Assembly: GCA_963846855.1 (NCBI GenBank) | Contig: CAWJXK010000008.1 | Coordinates: forward strand, 930,001-994,000 | Source: CAIWHR01 sp963846855 | GTDB taxonomy: Bacteria; Pseudomonadota; Gammaproteobacteria; Burkholderiales; Casimicrobiaceae | Length of the DNA: 64,000 nucleotides | Direction of reading: 5' to 3' | Shown: positions 42,901-51,958 of the stretch, one piece after another | How positions within the stretch are numbered: position 1 is the stretch's first letter | How the letters are laid out: each line of letters begins with the position of its first letter | Made by a program: the position numbers and the translations under genes | The notes under the pieces: generated by a model | Database searches by the model: none | The model's input: the letters and a program-made list of their open reading frames with translations, nothing else | Told to the model about the DNA's origin: nothing

Positions 42901-45718
42901 ATGCCAATGCCCGTACACGCTGACCGTCCATTGGTAACGGGCACGGTAACGTTCTTGTTCACCGATATCGAGGGCAGCACCCGCCTTTGGGAGGAACAGC
43001 CTGACCGGATGAGGCACGCTCTGGCCGCCCACGACGCGCTGGCGCGCAAGGCTATTGAGGGTCATCACGGCGCAGTGGTGAAGACGACCGGCGACGGTGT
43101 GCACGCTGTCTTTGACGATGCGGCGGACGCAATCGCCGCGACGGTGGACCTGCAACAGGCGCTCACCGATCCTGCCGCGACGGGTGGAGTGCCGCTGCGG
43201 GTGCGCTGCGGGCTGCACGCGGGGACGGTCGAGCGTCGCGATAACGATTACTTCGGCAGCCCGGTCAATCGGGCGGCGCGGATCATGAGTGCCGCGCACG
43301 GCGGCCAGGTGCTGCTGTCACAAGCCGTGGTCGATGGCTTGCGGGAAACGCTTCCAGCAGCACTTTCGCTGCGCGATCTCGGTCGGGTCCGGCTCAGGGA
43401 TCTGTCGACCCCCGAACACGTCTATCAAGTGGTGCACCCGCTATTGCGGCAGGCGTTTCCTGCGCTGCGCTCGCTGGAGGCCACACCGAACAACCTGCCG
43501 CAGCAGGCCACGAGCTTCATTGGACGTGAGCAGCAAGTCGCGGACTTGAAGCGCCTACTGGCCAAGAACCGCTTGCTGACGCTTACGGGCTCGGGCGGCT
43601 GCGGCAAGACGCGTCTGTGCCTGCAGGTCGCCGCCGATTCCCTCGAGCGCTTCCCCGACGGCGCATGGTTGGTGGAACTTGCGCCGCTCGCGGACTCGGG
43701 CCTCGTGCCCCAGACGGCGGCGAGCGTGCTCGGCCTGAAGGAAGAGCCGGGCCAGCCAATCGTGCAGACGCTCACGGCGCACCTCAAGGACAAACGGCTG
43801 CTGTTGCTGCTCGATAACTGCGAGCACCTGCTCGATGGCTGCGCGCAGCTGGCCGACGCACTCGTGCGCCAATGCACGCATCTGACGATTCTTGCGAGCA
43901 GCCGGGAAGCGCTCGGCATTGGCGGCGAGCAGACATATCGGGTGCCTTCGCTGTCGCTTCCCGATCCCAAACAGGTGCACACGCCGCTGTACATCGTGCC
44001 CATTCGAGGCGGTACAACTGTTCAACGATCGCGCCTTGCTCGCTCGCCCGGATTTCCAAGTGACCCAACAGAATGCTTCCGCGCTCGCTTCCATCTGTTA
44101 TCGGCTGGATGGGATTCCACTGGCCATCGAGTTGGCGGCGGCGAGGGTGCGGTCCCTTGCGGTCGAGGAGATCAATAGCAAGCTGGACGAACGTTTCCGA
44201 CTGCTTACCGGGGGTTCTCGCACGGCGTTGCCGCGGCAACAAACGCTGCGCTCGCTCATCGACTGGAGCTACGACCTCTTGAGCGATTCGGAAAAGTTCA
44301 CGGCGCAACGGCTCTCGGTGTTCGTCGGAGGGTGGACGCTCGCCGCGTCTGAGCGGGTTTGCGCCGGCGGCGGGGTGGAGCAATTTGACGTGCTCGATCT
44401 TCTTTCCTCGCTCGTCGACAAGAGCCTGGTGGTCGTGGAGCAAAGCGACGGCACTTGTCGTTACCGGATGTTGGAGACGGTGCGCCAATATGCCCGCGAG
44501 CGGCTTCTCGAGAACGGCGGCGGAGAAGACGTCCGCGTACGACATCGCAACTATTTTCTGGCGCTGGCCGAAGCGGCGGAACCGGAGCTGCTGGGCGTCC
44601 GGCAGGCCGAGTGGCTTCAACGTCTGGAGGAGGAGCACGACAACCTGCGGTCGGCTCTGGAGTGGAGTCTCGCGGACGCGCAATTGCAGGAGGATTTGAG
44701 GCTTTGCGGGGCGCTCAATCGCTTCTGGGCAACCCGGGGACATCTCGCGGAGGGGCGCGAGTGGTGCGCGCGAGCGCTGGCCAAGTACGACGCCGCCCCG
44801 CGAACGCCGGACTATGCGAAAGCGCTCAATGCCGCGGGCATCCTGGCGTGGAATCAGACTGACTATCCCGCGGCCCGGGCGCTCTCCGAGGAGAGCCTCG
44901 CGATCTCCCGGGAACTGCGCGACCGCCCCGGTATCGCCCGGTCGCTCAACAACCTCGGGAATGTGGCCGTCGAGCAGGGCCACTATCTCGTCGCACGGGC
45001 GCTCTACGAGGAGTGTCTCGCGATCCGACGCGAACTCTTGGACCTGCCCGGCATACCAGGCGTGCTGGGAAACCTGGGCAATGTCGCCCACGAACTCAAG
45101 GATTTGAGTGCCGCCCAGGCATTGTCGCTGGAGGCCTTGGCCATCGCGCGCGAAACGGGAAATCGCGCGCACATGGCCGACGCTTTGAACAATCTGGGGA
45201 GTGTGGCCATCGATGTTGGCGATCTTGCATCCGCCCGGGCGCAAATCGAGGAGAGCCTCGCCATTGGTCGGGAGTTGAAGGACAAGGATGGCATTGCATC
45301 GAGCTTGCAGAACCTGGGCGTCGTCGCTCATGTGCAAGGCGATTTCATCCGAGCCCGTGCGCTGTTCAAGGAATCCCTGGCAACCCGGTGCGAACTCTCC
45401 GACCGGTTGGGGATTGCCCGTGCGCTGGAGGCGCTCGCGGCCGTGGTCGCCGATCTGGGCGATTCGCCTCGCGCCGCGCGCATCTGGGGCGCCGCGGAGC
45501 GACTGCGCGAAGAGATTGGAACACCGCTGTCACCGGCAGATCGCCCGCGCTATGACCAGCACATCGCTACGGCGCGTGCGGCGCTCGCCGACGACGCCAT
45601 CTTCGACCGCGCCTGGCAGGACGGCCGCGGGTTGAAGCTCGCGCAGGCCTTGGAGCTCGCGTTGGAGGAAGGCAGTCGAGAGACCATGACGAATGCGGCC
45701 GCCTCCGGAACCTCGTGA
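42901..45718 (+). pseudogene. class III cyclase-ATPase-TPR regulator with one frameshift
   Basis: Would-be protein of about 938 residues. Residues 10-180 are a class III adenylate/guanylate cyclase domain (FLFTDIEGSTRLWE with the metal Asp, VVKTTGDGVHAVF with the second). An NB-ARC/AAA-type ATPase follows, with Walker A LTGSGGCGKTRLC and LLLLLDNCEHLLDG. About six TPRs (NNLGNVAVEQG, NLGNVAHELKD, NNLGSVAIDVGD) end it. The first frame is family-like up to PDPKQVHTP near 43985; the sequence then continues in another frame from FEAVQLFNDRALL near 44010. One extra base, or two missing, splits the gene. All domains are otherwise well preserved, so recent damage or a sequencing error is likely. Confidence 0.8.
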
Positions 45719-45801
45719 TTCCTCGCATCCAGACGGACACGCTTCCTCTCACCTTGAGCAAAGCAAACAATCGCGATACGCGCGTTGAGGAGACAAACAC
45801 C

Positions 45802-46107
45802 GTGCCGGTGGGATATCGTCAGGGCCTGGTAACGGCCATCGCGCTGTTTCTAAGCCTTTCCATTGCGTTCCTGCGTTTCTGGAGCTTCGAGGCTCCCGGG
45901 TCATGGACTCCGTCATCGACCGGCGCAGCGATCTTGACGGGCGCGGGGATTGTGCTCCAACTGATCGCATTGTTTCGGGCGCTCGACGTTCGCGACGAGA
46001 TCCTGTCGCGCTATCGGGTTACCGTGCGAATCTTCTTCGCGGGAATATTGATTGTAATCGCTGGCGCCACGATATCGTCGATCGTCCTGGCCATCGAAGG
46101 TGGATGA
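45802..46107 (+). CDS. small three-helix membrane protein
   Basis: A 101-residue protein with three hydrophobic helices (near residues 10-28, 42-58 and 75-97) and short polar loops (LRFWSFEAPGSW, FRALDVRDEILSRYRVTVRI). No function is recognised. The GTG at 45802 has GAGGAG about nine bases upstream; a GTG at 45715 overlapping the cyclase stop is the other option. Confidence 0.6.
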   Translation: MPVGYRQGLVTAIALFLSLSIAFLRFWSFEAPGSWTPSSTGAAILTGAGIVLQLIALFRALDVRDEILSRYRVTVRIFFAGILIVIAGATISSIVLAIEGG

Positions 46108-46356
46108 TTTCGCCGAACGTCGGCTTGTTTGCACTGTTCGTCGGGTCGCCAGTAATCTTGATTCGTCGAACGCGTACGGATTGCCGCCCCGCCGGATTGG
46201 CGCGGCCGCGAACCGCGCGCCGAGAGTTGATGTTTCGCGACGTCGTGGCTAGACTACTTAGCTGAGGACAAACCGCGCTCGCTGAATTGAATTGATCGGA
46301 GAGCGTGGCTCCCGGAATGCGCGAAATCCTGTTCGCATTGGGCGAGAGAATCCACC

Positions 46357-46830
46357 GTGCCATCCATTTACCGCCCGAAACACTCGGTCGTCGCGCCTGA
46401 ATCCGATGTGGTCCATGGTGCGCACATCGACACGCACGCACCCCCTGCGCAGAGCGGGATCTCCGACAACCAAACAGATTGGGTCGGGCGCCGCAAGGCC
46501 CAACCAGCGAATGTGCTTTTGCCGGCGACCCTCCGCTGGCTGGAAGCGGTACCGGACGAGTTTCGGCCACTGGAATTGGCGAGGCAATTTGCGCGCCTGG
46601 CAAATCTCATTGCCTCCAACTGGGACAACCCCAGAGATTGCAGCGCGTTCATCTACTCGCTTCTGCACGATCAACGCGGTGGGCGGCGCGGTTTTCCAAG
46701 CGAAGTCATGGACGACATCATCAAACTTCGCGTGTACTTTGCACGATTACATCCCATCGTTGATTGGGAGACTGGTGTTGACGCGGATCGTCATCGTCAG
46801 GGTTGGATCCCGTCAGCCCCGAAGCGCTAA
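46357..46830 (+). CDS. hypothetical protein
   Basis: A 157-residue protein. The first 50 residues are polar and disordered. The rest is a compact helical domain: LPATLRWLEAVPDEFRPLEL, then RQFARLANLIASNWDNP and YSLLHDQRGGRRGFP. The composition and codon pattern look genuine, but no family is recognised. GTG start with GAGAG upstream. Confidence 0.55.
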   Translation: MPSIYRPKHSVVAPESDVVHGAHIDTHAPPAQSGISDNQTDWVGRRKAQPANVLLPATLRWLEAVPDEFRPLELARQFARLANLIASNWDNPRDCSAFIYSLLHDQRGGRRGFPSEVMDDIIKLRVYFARLHPIVDWETGVDADRHRQGWIPSAPKR

Positions 46831-46934
46831 CGCAAGCCGGAACGGGGCCGAGGCGGATTTCGTCCACTGCGGGTTGCATCCGCCATCGATCAGAGGCGGC
46901 CTGTCACTTCCGTTACTGGCAGGACCGCTGCGCG

Positions 46935-47516
46935 TTAGTCGACGCTATCGGTGGCACGCAGGTGTTCGCATTGGGCATGCGATGCCCACCGGCCCTCGCT
47001 GCATTGCTTTTGCATGCAGCGGTACAGCGAGAACTGCGTACGGTCACCGCAGGCCTCGCGCGGAGTTGGTCGGAGCGCGCGAGGCATGTTGCTGCGCCAC
47101 GCGCGTTGGGGGCGGGGTGGTGGTGGGCGGCTGCGCGACTGCAGCCGGCGCGGCGGTAGCTGCGGCTGCCGGCGTTGCGTCGTTGGGATTGGCGGGAGAG
47201 GCGGGTGCGGTGACGCCCGCCAGCGAGTCCGCGGCGGTGGGCTCCGTCGGCATCGGCTTCGCGGCCCCGGCGTCCGCGGCCATCGGGGCGCGGACGGGAG
47301 ACTCAGGCGCAGTGGCGCCCGCCGGTGAGTCTGCGGCGGTTGGCTCCGTTGGCATCGGCTTCGCGGCCACGGCGTCCGCGGCAATCGCAGGTGTTGCCTG
47401 CGCCGCAGGGCCTGCGGCGGGCGCGGAAACAGTTGCGCTGTCCCCAGCGCCAGTGCCACGGCTGATGCCAAGCACATCGAGCACGCGCCCAACTCGGCGT
47501 TCCTGGCGAAACTCAT
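46935..47516 (-). CDS. exported Ala/Pro-rich protein with Cys-rich C-terminus, coupled to the pseudokinase
   Basis: Starts with ATGA overlapping the pseudokinase stop. Residues 1-27 are a signal peptide (CMCLASAVALALGTAQ region). The C-terminus CGDRTQFSLYRCMQKQCSEG with AQCEHLR is a small conserved Cys-rich end I associate with proteins that follow such kinases. The middle is odd: in the same frame it reads Arg/Pro-rich, while another frame over 47044-47490 reads Ala/Pro-rich (AAKPMPTEPTAADS twice, about 27 residues apart), which is the expected linker. Two compensating shifts may have put the linker out of frame. The coordinates follow the frame shared by both conserved ends. Confidence 0.55.
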   Translation of the reverse strand: MSFARNAELGACSMCLASAVALALGTAQLFPRPPQALRRRQHLRLPRTPWPRSRCQRSQPPQTHRRAPLRLSLPSAPRWPRTPGPRSRCRRSPPPRTRWRASPHPPLPPIPTTQRRQPQLPPRRLQSRSRPPPPRPQRAWRSNMPRALRPTPREACGDRTQFSLYRCMQKQCSEGRWASHAQCEHLRATDSVD

Positions 47517-48778
47517 CCATGCCGATAAAGCAGCAGCGCCAGAAGTACCAGCACCGCGCCGCTCCGGATTGCGATGCGTCGGGGTTTGAACGCATGGCGT
47601 GCGAAAGCCGTGCGCACCGGCCGATCATCATCGATGCGAGCGACGCCGGAAGCTGGCAGGGGGTCGGGATCGGGCGCGAACGCCATTACGGCATCGAGAT
47701 CTTGCGCCACACGGGCCGGAGGCGCGGGCTGCGGGGCCGGCACCGGCGACGATGGCACGGCATCGTTAGGCACACGGGCAGCGGTTCGATGCCGGGCTGA
47801 CGGCCTGCCTGCGGCTGGACGTGCGGCATCCAGGCGCGCGCGCATCTGCGCGACGCTTTGCGGTCGCTCCGCGGGATAGATCGACAAGGCGCTGTCGAGC
47901 GCGTCCAACAGGGATGCGCTGTAGTGCAGCCGCGGCCAGGTCAGGCGCAGCCGTTGCACCGTGTCTGCGAGTGTTTCGCGCCGTGCGGTGCTGGGCGCGC
48001 CGAAGGCTGGCGCGGGCAACTGCCCGCTCATCCAGTAGCGCGCGACGCCAGCCAACGCGTAGAGGTCGACCGAGGGATGGAGCGGATTGTCGGCTTCGAC
48101 AAGCTGCTCGATCGGCGCGAACGAGGGTTCCACGCTGGTCATCAGCGCATCGATCCGGTCGCTGGCGATTGCCCGGCCCGCTGCACCGGGGCCCAGCAGC
48201 AGCGGTCGGTTGTCGGCCAGCAGCAAGATATTGGACGGCGTGACCTTGCCATGACATCCGCCTGCTTGGTGAAACGCCCCCAGCGCGCCTAGCAGCGCGT
48301 CAAGCAGCGCGCGCAGTGCCTCCTCGTCGGGTGGTTCGTTCATCCCCCGGCGCACCTCGAGCAGCCGCCTCGCCGGGTAGCGCGGCATGACGCGGTAGGC
48401 TGTTGCATTGGCTTCCCATTGACGCACGATGCGCACCAGCGAGGGATGGTCGCATCGGGCCAGCGTGCGGGTTTCATTGATAAAGGCCTTAAGCCCTTTC
48501 GCAAAGGCATCGGCCTGCGCGGCAGTCCGTGGCGTGACCTGCGCGTCATCATTACGCTGTGCCAGCCGCGCCGGCATGTACTCCGCGATCGCCACCGGGA
48601 CCGCGAGCGCGCGGTCCGTGGCTGCGTAGACGATCGCAACGCTGCCCTCGCCGATGATTTCCTCCACCTCGAGCTCGTCCAACCAGGCACCCGCGGGCAA
48701 GGCGCGGGCAGCGGAGCCGATGGGGCTGTCAGGCAGCTCCTCGTTCAATGCAGCGGGTGTTGGCTCTGGAAGCTTCAT
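47513..48778 (-). CDS. membrane-anchored Ser/Thr pseudokinase
   Basis: A 421-residue protein with a Hanks-type kinase fold at about residues 38-310. The glycine loop is present (IGEGSVAIVYAA, residues 42-53). The three catalytic residues are not: the VAIK lysine is A65 (PVAIAEYMP), the HRD aspartate is replaced in H176-G-K178 (CHGKVTPSNILLL), and the DFG aspartate is G196 (LLLGPGAAG). So it should not phosphorylate. A Pro/Ala-rich linker leads to a single helix at the C-terminus (SGAVLVLLALLLY, about 404-417). It may act as a membrane scaffold for the coupled exported protein. No clear ribosome site at the ATG. Confidence 0.85.
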   Translation of the reverse strand: MKLPEPTPAALNEELPDSPIGSAARALPAGAWLDELEVEEIIGEGSVAIVYAATDRALAVPVAIAEYMPARLAQRNDDAQVTPRTAAQADAFAKGLKAFINETRTLARCDHPSLVRIVRQWEANATAYRVMPRYPARRLLEVRRGMNEPPDEEALRALLDALLGALGAFHQAGGCHGKVTPSNILLLADNRPLLLGPGAAGRAIASDRIDALMTSVEPSFAPIEQLVEADNPLHPSVDLYALAGVARYWMSGQLPAPAFGAPSTARRETLADTVQRLRLTWPRLHYSASLLDALDSALSIYPAERPQSVAQMRARLDAARPAAGRPSARHRTAARVPNDAVPSSPVPAPQPAPPARVAQDLDAVMAFAPDPDPLPASGVARIDDDRPVRTAFARHAFKPRRIAIRSGAVLVLLALLLYRHG

Positions 48779-48967
48779 GCGAATCGGCTCGGCACAAGAC
48801 TTGGATTCAGCTTGGCCCAGCTTGGTTCGGAGACCTGCCGTGCGGCAGCCACAAATTTTCTGGGTTCAAACGGACTTTACATTCCCCCGCGCGGATGGGC
48901 CTGGAGTGAATCTTTGTGATGCGGCATCCCGTAGGTCCGCATTGATCGGTACCCAGCAACCAAATCA

Positions 48968-49000
48968 GGACGGCCCGCCGAATGGCGGGCCGTTTTTCTC
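48968..49000 (+). terminator. Rho-independent terminator (site 4)
   Basis: Hairpin GGACGGCCCGCC-GAAT-GGCGGGCCGT followed by TTTTTCTC, preceded by CAGCAACCAAATCA, which resembles a tRNA CCA end. Closely related to the hairpins at sites 1-3. No gene is visible directly upstream on the plus strand (48780-48960). Confidence 0.7.
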
Positions 49001-49117
49001 TATCGTCGCGGACCGCCGGGCAGCGTCACTGCAATGACGCGGCTTCAAGTGGCTTGACGAACGGGAGATGACCTGCGAACGTCGTAAACGGTGAGCGCTT
49101 CACTCGAAGGAAACGTC

Positions 49118-49555
49118 ATGCAACAGATGCCGCTTGGAGCCAAAGGGTCGTTCAGTCTCGTCATCGCGCCCGATCACCTCGCCAACCGATTCAAGGATGC
49201 GACGTTGCCTCCGGTCTTGGCGACACCGGTCATGATCATGATCATGGAGAACGCGGCGCTCAATGCAATGAAGCCCTACCTCGATGCCGGCGAAACCGCG
49301 CTCGGTACGCGAGTCGATGTCCGTCACATTGCCGCGACTCCGGCGGGCCGGAGCGTGACCGGTGAAGCGGAGGTTTCCAAGATCGATGGGCGACGCATCG
49401 AGTTCGCGATCCGGGCGATGGAGGGCGCCGAGGTGATCGGCATTGGCACTCACGAGCGGGTCGTCATCGACCTCGCTAAATTCTCCCGTCAGCTCGCGTC
49501 GAAATTTGGCGTAGATGATGGGATGCTCAATCAGGACAAATCTGCGTCACACTAA
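49118..49555 (+). CDS. FlK-like hot-dog thioesterase
   Basis: A 145-residue hot-dog fold protein related to the fluoroacetyl-CoA thioesterase FlK and the YbgC-type dimeric thioesterases: LPPVLATPVMIMIMENAALN (helix region), GETALGTRVDVRHIAATPAG and GTHERVVIDLAKF. It probably hydrolyses a small acyl-CoA; the substrate is not given by context. The ATG at 49118 has AAGGA six bases upstream; a GTG at 49091 is less likely. Confidence 0.8.
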   Translation: MQQMPLGAKGSFSLVIAPDHLANRFKDATLPPVLATPVMIMIMENAALNAMKPYLDAGETALGTRVDVRHIAATPAGRSVTGEAEVSKIDGRRIEFAIRAMEGAEVIGIGTHERVVIDLAKFSRQLASKFGVDDGMLNQDKSASH

Positions 49556-49641
49556 CCCGGCGATGTTGCGCCGTTTCAATCGATGTTGCGCTACTAAAAA
49601 GCTGTCTGATTGCGCAAGTGAAGCCGTTCGAGGTTCGGGAC

Positions 49642-49890
49642 ATGAATGAAACCACTCAACGCCCGCCACTTCCCGACCGCCTGTCGGTAGACACGCGCAG
49701 CCCCTATCACGCGGCCGACGTGTTGGAGCACGGCATCGGCATCCGTCTGAACGACAAGGAACGCAAGGACGTCGAGGAGTACTGCGTCAGCGAAGGATGG
49801 GTCAAGGTGCCGGCGGGCAAGACGGTGGACCGCAAAGGCCGTCCGTTGCTGATCAAGCTCAAGGGCAAGGTGGACGTCTATTACCGCTGA
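49642..49890 (+). CDS. DUF3297 family protein
   Basis: An 82-residue protein matching DUF3297 throughout: RPPLPDRLSVDTRSPYHAAD, GIGIRLNDKERKDVEEYCVS, then EGWVKVPAGKTVDRKGRPL. It is a small cytoplasmic protein often annotated as glutathione peroxidase-associated, function unknown. The ATG at 49642 gives the family N-terminus and has GAGG upstream. Confidence 0.85.
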   Translation: MNETTQRPPLPDRLSVDTRSPYHAADVLEHGIGIRLNDKERKDVEEYCVSEGWVKVPAGKTVDRKGRPLLIKLKGKVDVYYR

Positions 49891-50073
49891 GCATGATGAC
49901 TGGTCGCGCCGTGCCAGGCTTGGGTCGAACGTGGCCATTGTGCCAATCAGAGACGCAGCCACTACATTCGCGAGCCTTGATCCGCGTTGCATCGAGTAGA
50001 ATCTTGCCCTTGACAGGTCGATTCCAAACCCCGTGTCGGGGGCGTGTTCCCGCTCGAGAAAGGACGCTCAATC

Positions 50074-50769
50074 ATGACCGTTAGTCGGTGGTCCCACATC
50101 GTTGCGCTGTTGGCATTCTTCGGCCTTGCGAGCCTTGCCTCGGGCCAGGCGCCGGATTCGCCCGACGGCCTGGTAAAGGTCACTCCGCGTCGCATGGAAT
50201 TGGCGTGGTTGCGGCCGGGGGCCGATTTCCGCCCTTACACCAAGGTGATCGTCGGCACCACCCAGGTCGCCTTCCGGCCCAACTGGATGAAGGACTACAA
50301 CCTCAACGCCTCGGTGGGAAACTGGGTGACGCAGGATCAGGCCAACCAGATCATGGCTGCCGCGCAAACCAATTTCGACGACATTTTTCGCGACGCATTT
50401 CGCAAGGCCGGATACGATGTGGTTACCGCCCCCGGGCCCGATGTGCTGCGGGTGAACTCGGCGATCCTGGATCTCGATGTCAACGCGCCGCTTGGCCAAA
50501 GCGGCCCGGGGACGACGTGGATCATCACCGCCGGTCAGGCTGCGCTGATCGTGGAAGTCCGCGATTCGGCCACCAACGCCTTGCTCGGGCGGGTCGCAGA
50601 CAGGCGCGCGACCCAAAACCTCGGCCGGCAGATAGCGAGCCACGCAACCACCCTCTACGATTTCCGCCTGCTCTTCAATCATTGGGCGGGCGTCTGTACC
50701 ACCGCGCTCGAAGAAGTGAAGGCCGTGTCGCCGATACCGAAGGACCTGAAACCCAACCAGCGTCTTTGA
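50074..50769 (+). CDS. DUF3313-like exported protein
   Basis: A 231-residue protein with a signal peptide (residues 1-25, ending SLASG-QA). The mature part follows the DUF3313 pattern: WLRPGADFRPYTKVIVGTTQ, QIMAAAQTNFDDIFRDAF and a C-terminal LFNHWAGVCTTALEE. Family members are often outer-membrane lipoproteins, but no lipobox cysteine is visible here. ATG with AAGGA nine bases upstream. A MITE-like element begins six bases after its stop. Confidence 0.75.
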   Translation: MTVSRWSHIVALLAFFGLASLASGQAPDSPDGLVKVTPRRMELAWLRPGADFRPYTKVIVGTTQVAFRPNWMKDYNLNASVGNWVTQDQANQIMAAAQTNFDDIFRDAFRKAGYDVVTAPGPDVLRVNSAILDLDVNAPLGQSGPGTTWIITAGQAALIVEVRDSATNALLGRVADRRATQNLGRQIASHATTLYDFRLLFNHWAGVCTTALEEVKAVSPIPKDLKPNQRL

Positions 50770-50774
50770 GCGCC

Positions 50775-51070
50775 TAGGAGCCTGTCGGACTTGATTTCGC
50801 GTATGCGACGGAGGCGGTTTGGGCGCAGTTCAAGGCGCGAGCCCGAGAGCATATCGGGAATATGCCGAGGGCGAGCAACGCAGCATGAGGCAAACTGAGG
50901 CGCCCAAAGCGCCCCGTCCCTTCGCTCATTTGGGTGCCGCTGCCAAAAAGCGCGTCTGCTTTGTTGCTCGGCTTGCGAAGATTCACGATATTCGCTGCGC
51001 CTCGCGCCGCGCATCCATCGCTTTTTGGCCCGGCAACGCATACGTGAAATCAGGCCCGACAGGCTCCTAG
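50775..51070. mobile_element. MITE-like element with ~35-bp terminal inverted repeats
   Basis: The left end CTAGGAGCCTGTCGG and the right end CCGACAGGCTCCTAG are inverted repeats. The match continues inward through (A/GC)CTTGATTTC and CGTATGCG for about 35 bases with few mismatches. The flanks read CTAG on both sides, compatible with a CTAG or TA target duplication. The inside (about 225 bases) has no supported gene. It looks like a non-autonomous transposon and sits between the DUF3313 gene and the lipoprotein gene. Confidence 0.8.
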
Positions 51071-51133
51071 GGCTGGCAGCGCACGGCTCGGGGCATTGCC
51101 GGGCGCTGGACCGCAAACGACGGCGGGGGTTGC

Positions 51134-51898
51134 GTGGAAGCAATCCGTTTGTGCAGCCGGACGCCGCGCCTAAGTCGCTGGAGCCTTGTTGTCGCCCTGG
51201 GCTTGGTGGCCGCCTGCACATCGACGCCGAGCTATCCCCCGACCGCCCCTTCGACGGGACACCGCCCGCCACCTCGGGAAGAGTCCTTTAGCGCAAACGA
51301 ACTCCTGAAGAGCGATATCGACGCCGTTGCCGAGGTGCACCTGCGAGAAAGCATCGCATCGGCAAGGCTTCTGATGGAAAAACTCTACCGGCGCAATCCG
51401 AGAGAGCTGAGGAAGAGCGGCGATGCCACGCCGGAAGCCGCAGTGGCTCGCGCGTTCGATCCCCGCCATGCGTGGCGCTTTGCAGAGCTCTCCAACGCGC
51501 GAGGGATCGAGGCCTTGCAGATCGCTTTCAGTCCGGGCTTCACGGGCGACCGGGTGTTCGCGTTCGGGATCGGCCTCGGAAGCATGATCGCACGGGCCTA
51601 TGACGACAAGACGCAGTTCTACCTGACCGATAGTCTCGACGCCCAGCGTCTGTACAACGCGGCGCGCAATATCGAGATTGCAGCCTGGAAGCTTGCCAAC
51701 AGCCGCAACGCGAACGGCGAGCTGATGCTGCTCAGCAACGAAATGTCCGGAGCGGTGGCCAATCTCTCGTTCGAGCGCGAGATGGGAAAGCTCGTCGCGT
51801 ACCAGGACACGCTCGCGCTCGTCATGGCGCAGCGGACCAACCGTACCATCCGACGTGTCACCCAAAGTCTCGCGACGGCCGTGTTCCTGCCGATCTAA
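51134..51898 (+). CDS. lipoprotein of unknown function
   Basis: A 254-residue protein with a lipoprotein signal: hydrophobic stretch and lipobox LVAAC near residue 28, followed by a Pro/Ser/Thr-rich spacer. The globular part is mostly helical (VHLRESIASARLLMEKLYRR, DPRHAWRFAELSNARGIEAL, FAFGIGLGSMIARAYDDKTQ). The family is not recognised. GTG start with GGGGG upstream. The MITE-like element ends only about 60 bases before it, so its promoter may be inside or displaced by that element. Confidence 0.7.
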   Translation: MEAIRLCSRTPRLSRWSLVVALGLVAACTSTPSYPPTAPSTGHRPPPREESFSANELLKSDIDAVAEVHLRESIASARLLMEKLYRRNPRELRKSGDATPEAAVARAFDPRHAWRFAELSNARGIEALQIAFSPGFTGDRVFAFGIGLGSMIARAYDDKTQFYLTDSLDAQRLYNAARNIEIAAWKLANSRNANGELMLLSNEMSGAVANLSFEREMGKLVAYQDTLALVMAQRTNRTIRRVTQSLATAVFLPI

Positions 51899-51958
51899 GG
51901 GATACCGCCGAAGGTCACTGCGCCTCGAGGCCTACCGCTTTTGGTCCGTCGCACGTCG

